Source: Acholeplasmatales bacterium
GTDB taxonomy: Bacteria > Bacillota_I > Bacilli_A > Acholeplasmatales > Anaeroplasmataceae
NCBI GenBank assembly: GCA_024681175.1
Contig: JAILBI010000015.1
Span: 1-6,206 of the forward strand
DNA: 6,206 nt
Direction of reading: 5' to 3'
Made by a program: the position numbers and the translations under genes. This document shows, one piece after another, positions 5,032 to 6,206 of this stretch. The stretch's first letter is position 1. Every line of letters begins with the position of its first letter. The notes beneath the pieces are model-generated. The model saw only the letters and a program-made list of their open reading frames with translations. It did no database searches and was not told where the DNA came from.

Positions 5032-6206
5032 ATTCTGTTACTTCTATAGATAATCTTTGGCTTCTTATTTTATTATCACCTAATAAATAATATGTAATAT
5101 AATAAGTTCCATTAATTGTAATATCTTCTTTATTAATATAATTGCCATTTTCATCAGTTATTTTATATGTTAATGCATCTGATGAAATAGTTATACTATC
5201 AATACTAAAATCAAAATTATTAAAATCTGCACCTTTAGATATAGAATAAATGATGCTGTTTTGTGCTGCCTGTCCAACATTAACTCTAATAATTTCTGCA
5301 TTACCAGTATCATTATCTAAAATTACAGATAAATATCTAATTGATATTGTTACATCCTCATCTGGACTATATTCAAAATCAAGATTAGTTGATAATAATT
5401 CTTCTGAATTATCACTATTTAAGAAATATCCAACAAATGCATTATATTTTTCATTTGTAGTATCGTTATTTAAATCAGTTTTTATATCAAAGAAATAATC
5501 ATAAATATTATTTTGACTACTTTCTAATATTTCACCATTAACCTCTACATCAATATCTACTGATGGATTATTTGGTGCCATATCATACATACAATCTTTT
5601 GTAAAATCTACATAATGATAGCTATCATAATCAACAAATAATGGTCTAACTACACATGATTTTGTAATTTCTAATTCAAATCGATCTTCATTTCCTCCTA
5701 CATTTTGATCATTAACTAACCAACCCGCAAAAACCATATCAGGATGATCACCTATAATGCTTAAGATAATTCTATATGTACCTTCTTGTTCATATACAAA
5801 CTCTTCAGCAATTCTTGTATCTACAACTTCAAATACTGATTCTAAGGCTACAACTCTATTAATATTATCATCATGATTAGTAGGAAGAGCTTTTAATTCA
5901 TCTTGAATATCTTCTACTTCTAATGTTGATTTATCTAATGATACTTTAGTAGATGATGAAATATAATCATATACATCATCATAATTAGTTATTTCAATTT
6001 GACCATTAGCATATGCTGCAGCAACATTTGAAAGAGCATCACCTTCAATGATTGCATCATTTTCTACTGTAATATTAATTAATTCCATAGGATTCATTTC
6101 AAATACACCTGCGTTATAATTTGAACCATCCTGATCAATTACTGCAAGCTCAATTTTACCTTTAATTAATTTATATGTTATTTCACAAAAATCATCAAAA
6201 TGACTT
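5030..6206 (-). CDS. Probable cell-surface or secreted beta-domain protein, 5' end outside the window
   Basis: I do not recognise this gene. The minus-strand frame ends at TAA 5032-5030 and stays open to the right edge, so at least 391 codons are present and the N terminus is missing. An ATG at 6097 is a poor start: the 36 codons upstream of it read as ordinary protein (for example KGKIELAVIDQDGSNYN) and no good ribosome binding site precedes it. Residue numbers below count from that methionine. The protein is rich in Asp, Glu, Asn, Ile and Tyr. Residues about 105-156 (GTYRIILS, FAGWLVND, CVVRPLFVDYD) resemble a divergent InlB-B-type beta repeat. Residues about 300-355, ending NGTYYITYYLLGDNK and SIEVTE, resemble a bacterial Ig-like domain. 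There is no LPxTG motif or C-terminal membrane helix, so any signal peptide or anchor must be N-terminal. The extracellular location is inference from domain style. Confidence 0.75.
   Translation of the reverse strand, partial: SHFDDFCEITYKLIKGKIELAVIDQDGSNYNAGVFEMNPMELINITVENDAIIEGDALSNVAAAYANGQIEITNYDDVYDYISSSTKVSLDKSTLEVEDIQDELKALPTNHDDNINRVVALESVFEVVDTRIAEEFVYEQEGTYRIILSIIGDHPDMVFAGWLVNDQNVGGNEDRFELEITKSCVVRPLFVDYDSYHYVDFTKDCMYDMAPNNPSVDIDVEVNGEILESSQNNIYDYFFDIKTDLNNDTTNEKYNAFVGYFLNSDNSEELLSTNLDFEYSPDEDVTISIRYLSVILDNDTGNAEIIRVNVGQAAQNSIIYSISKGADFNNFDFSIDSITISSDALTYKITDENGNYINKEDITINGTYYITYYLLGDNKIRSQRLSIEVTE

Noticed and set aside
5250..5498. Plus-strand open frame inside the surface-protein gene
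   Set aside because: It is antisense to a long coherent frame and reads as low-complexity Ser/Leu-rich sequence.
1..6206. CRISPR array, insertion sequence, tRNA or rRNA gene, phage or defence genes
   Set aside because: I found no spaced direct repeats, transposase motifs, cloverleaf sequences or recognisable defence proteins on either strand.

Overview
The window reads as an ordinary chromosomal stretch of a low-G+C bacterium, most likely a member of the Bacillota (Bacilli / Erysipelotrichia-like or a related uncultured gut lineage). This is judged from the AT-rich sequence, AGGAGG-type ribosome binding sites, A-rich codons (AGA, TTA, GAA), a ribonuclease J gene, and intrinsic terminators with long T tracts. 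Tryptophan is encoded by TGG and every complete gene ends in TAA, so nothing points to a reassigned TGA. The species cannot be named from this alone.

From left to right: (1) the first 96 bases hold the 5' end of a minus-strand gene whose product starts with a CxxC...CxxC zinc ribbon; it runs off the left edge. (2) A minus-strand two-gene unit, proS (prolyl-tRNA synthetase) followed by hom (homoserine dehydrogenase without an ACT domain), ends in a strong intrinsic terminator at about 228-272. The hom ribosome binding site overlaps the proS stop codon. (3) A 189-bp divergent intergenic region (3107-3295) holds a promoter facing each way and a 19-bp perfect palindrome next to the proS promoter. 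(4) On the plus strand, ribonuclease J has a complete set of metallo-beta-lactamase residues; it ends in five consecutive TAA triplets followed by a terminator hairpin. (5) Converging on it is a minus-strand gene for an acidic, probably cell-surface protein with Ig-like or InlB-B-like beta domains. Its frame stays open to the right edge, so its true start lies outside the window.

Functionally, proS supplies Pro-tRNA for translation, hom sits at the branch from aspartate to threonine and methionine, and ribonuclease J is a central RNA maturation and decay enzyme. They share no pathway beyond general growth. I see no mobile element, CRISPR array, RNA gene, phage gene or defence system. The parts least explained by known families are the surface protein, the loss of the regulatory domain from hom, and the palindrome between proS and the ribonuclease gene.
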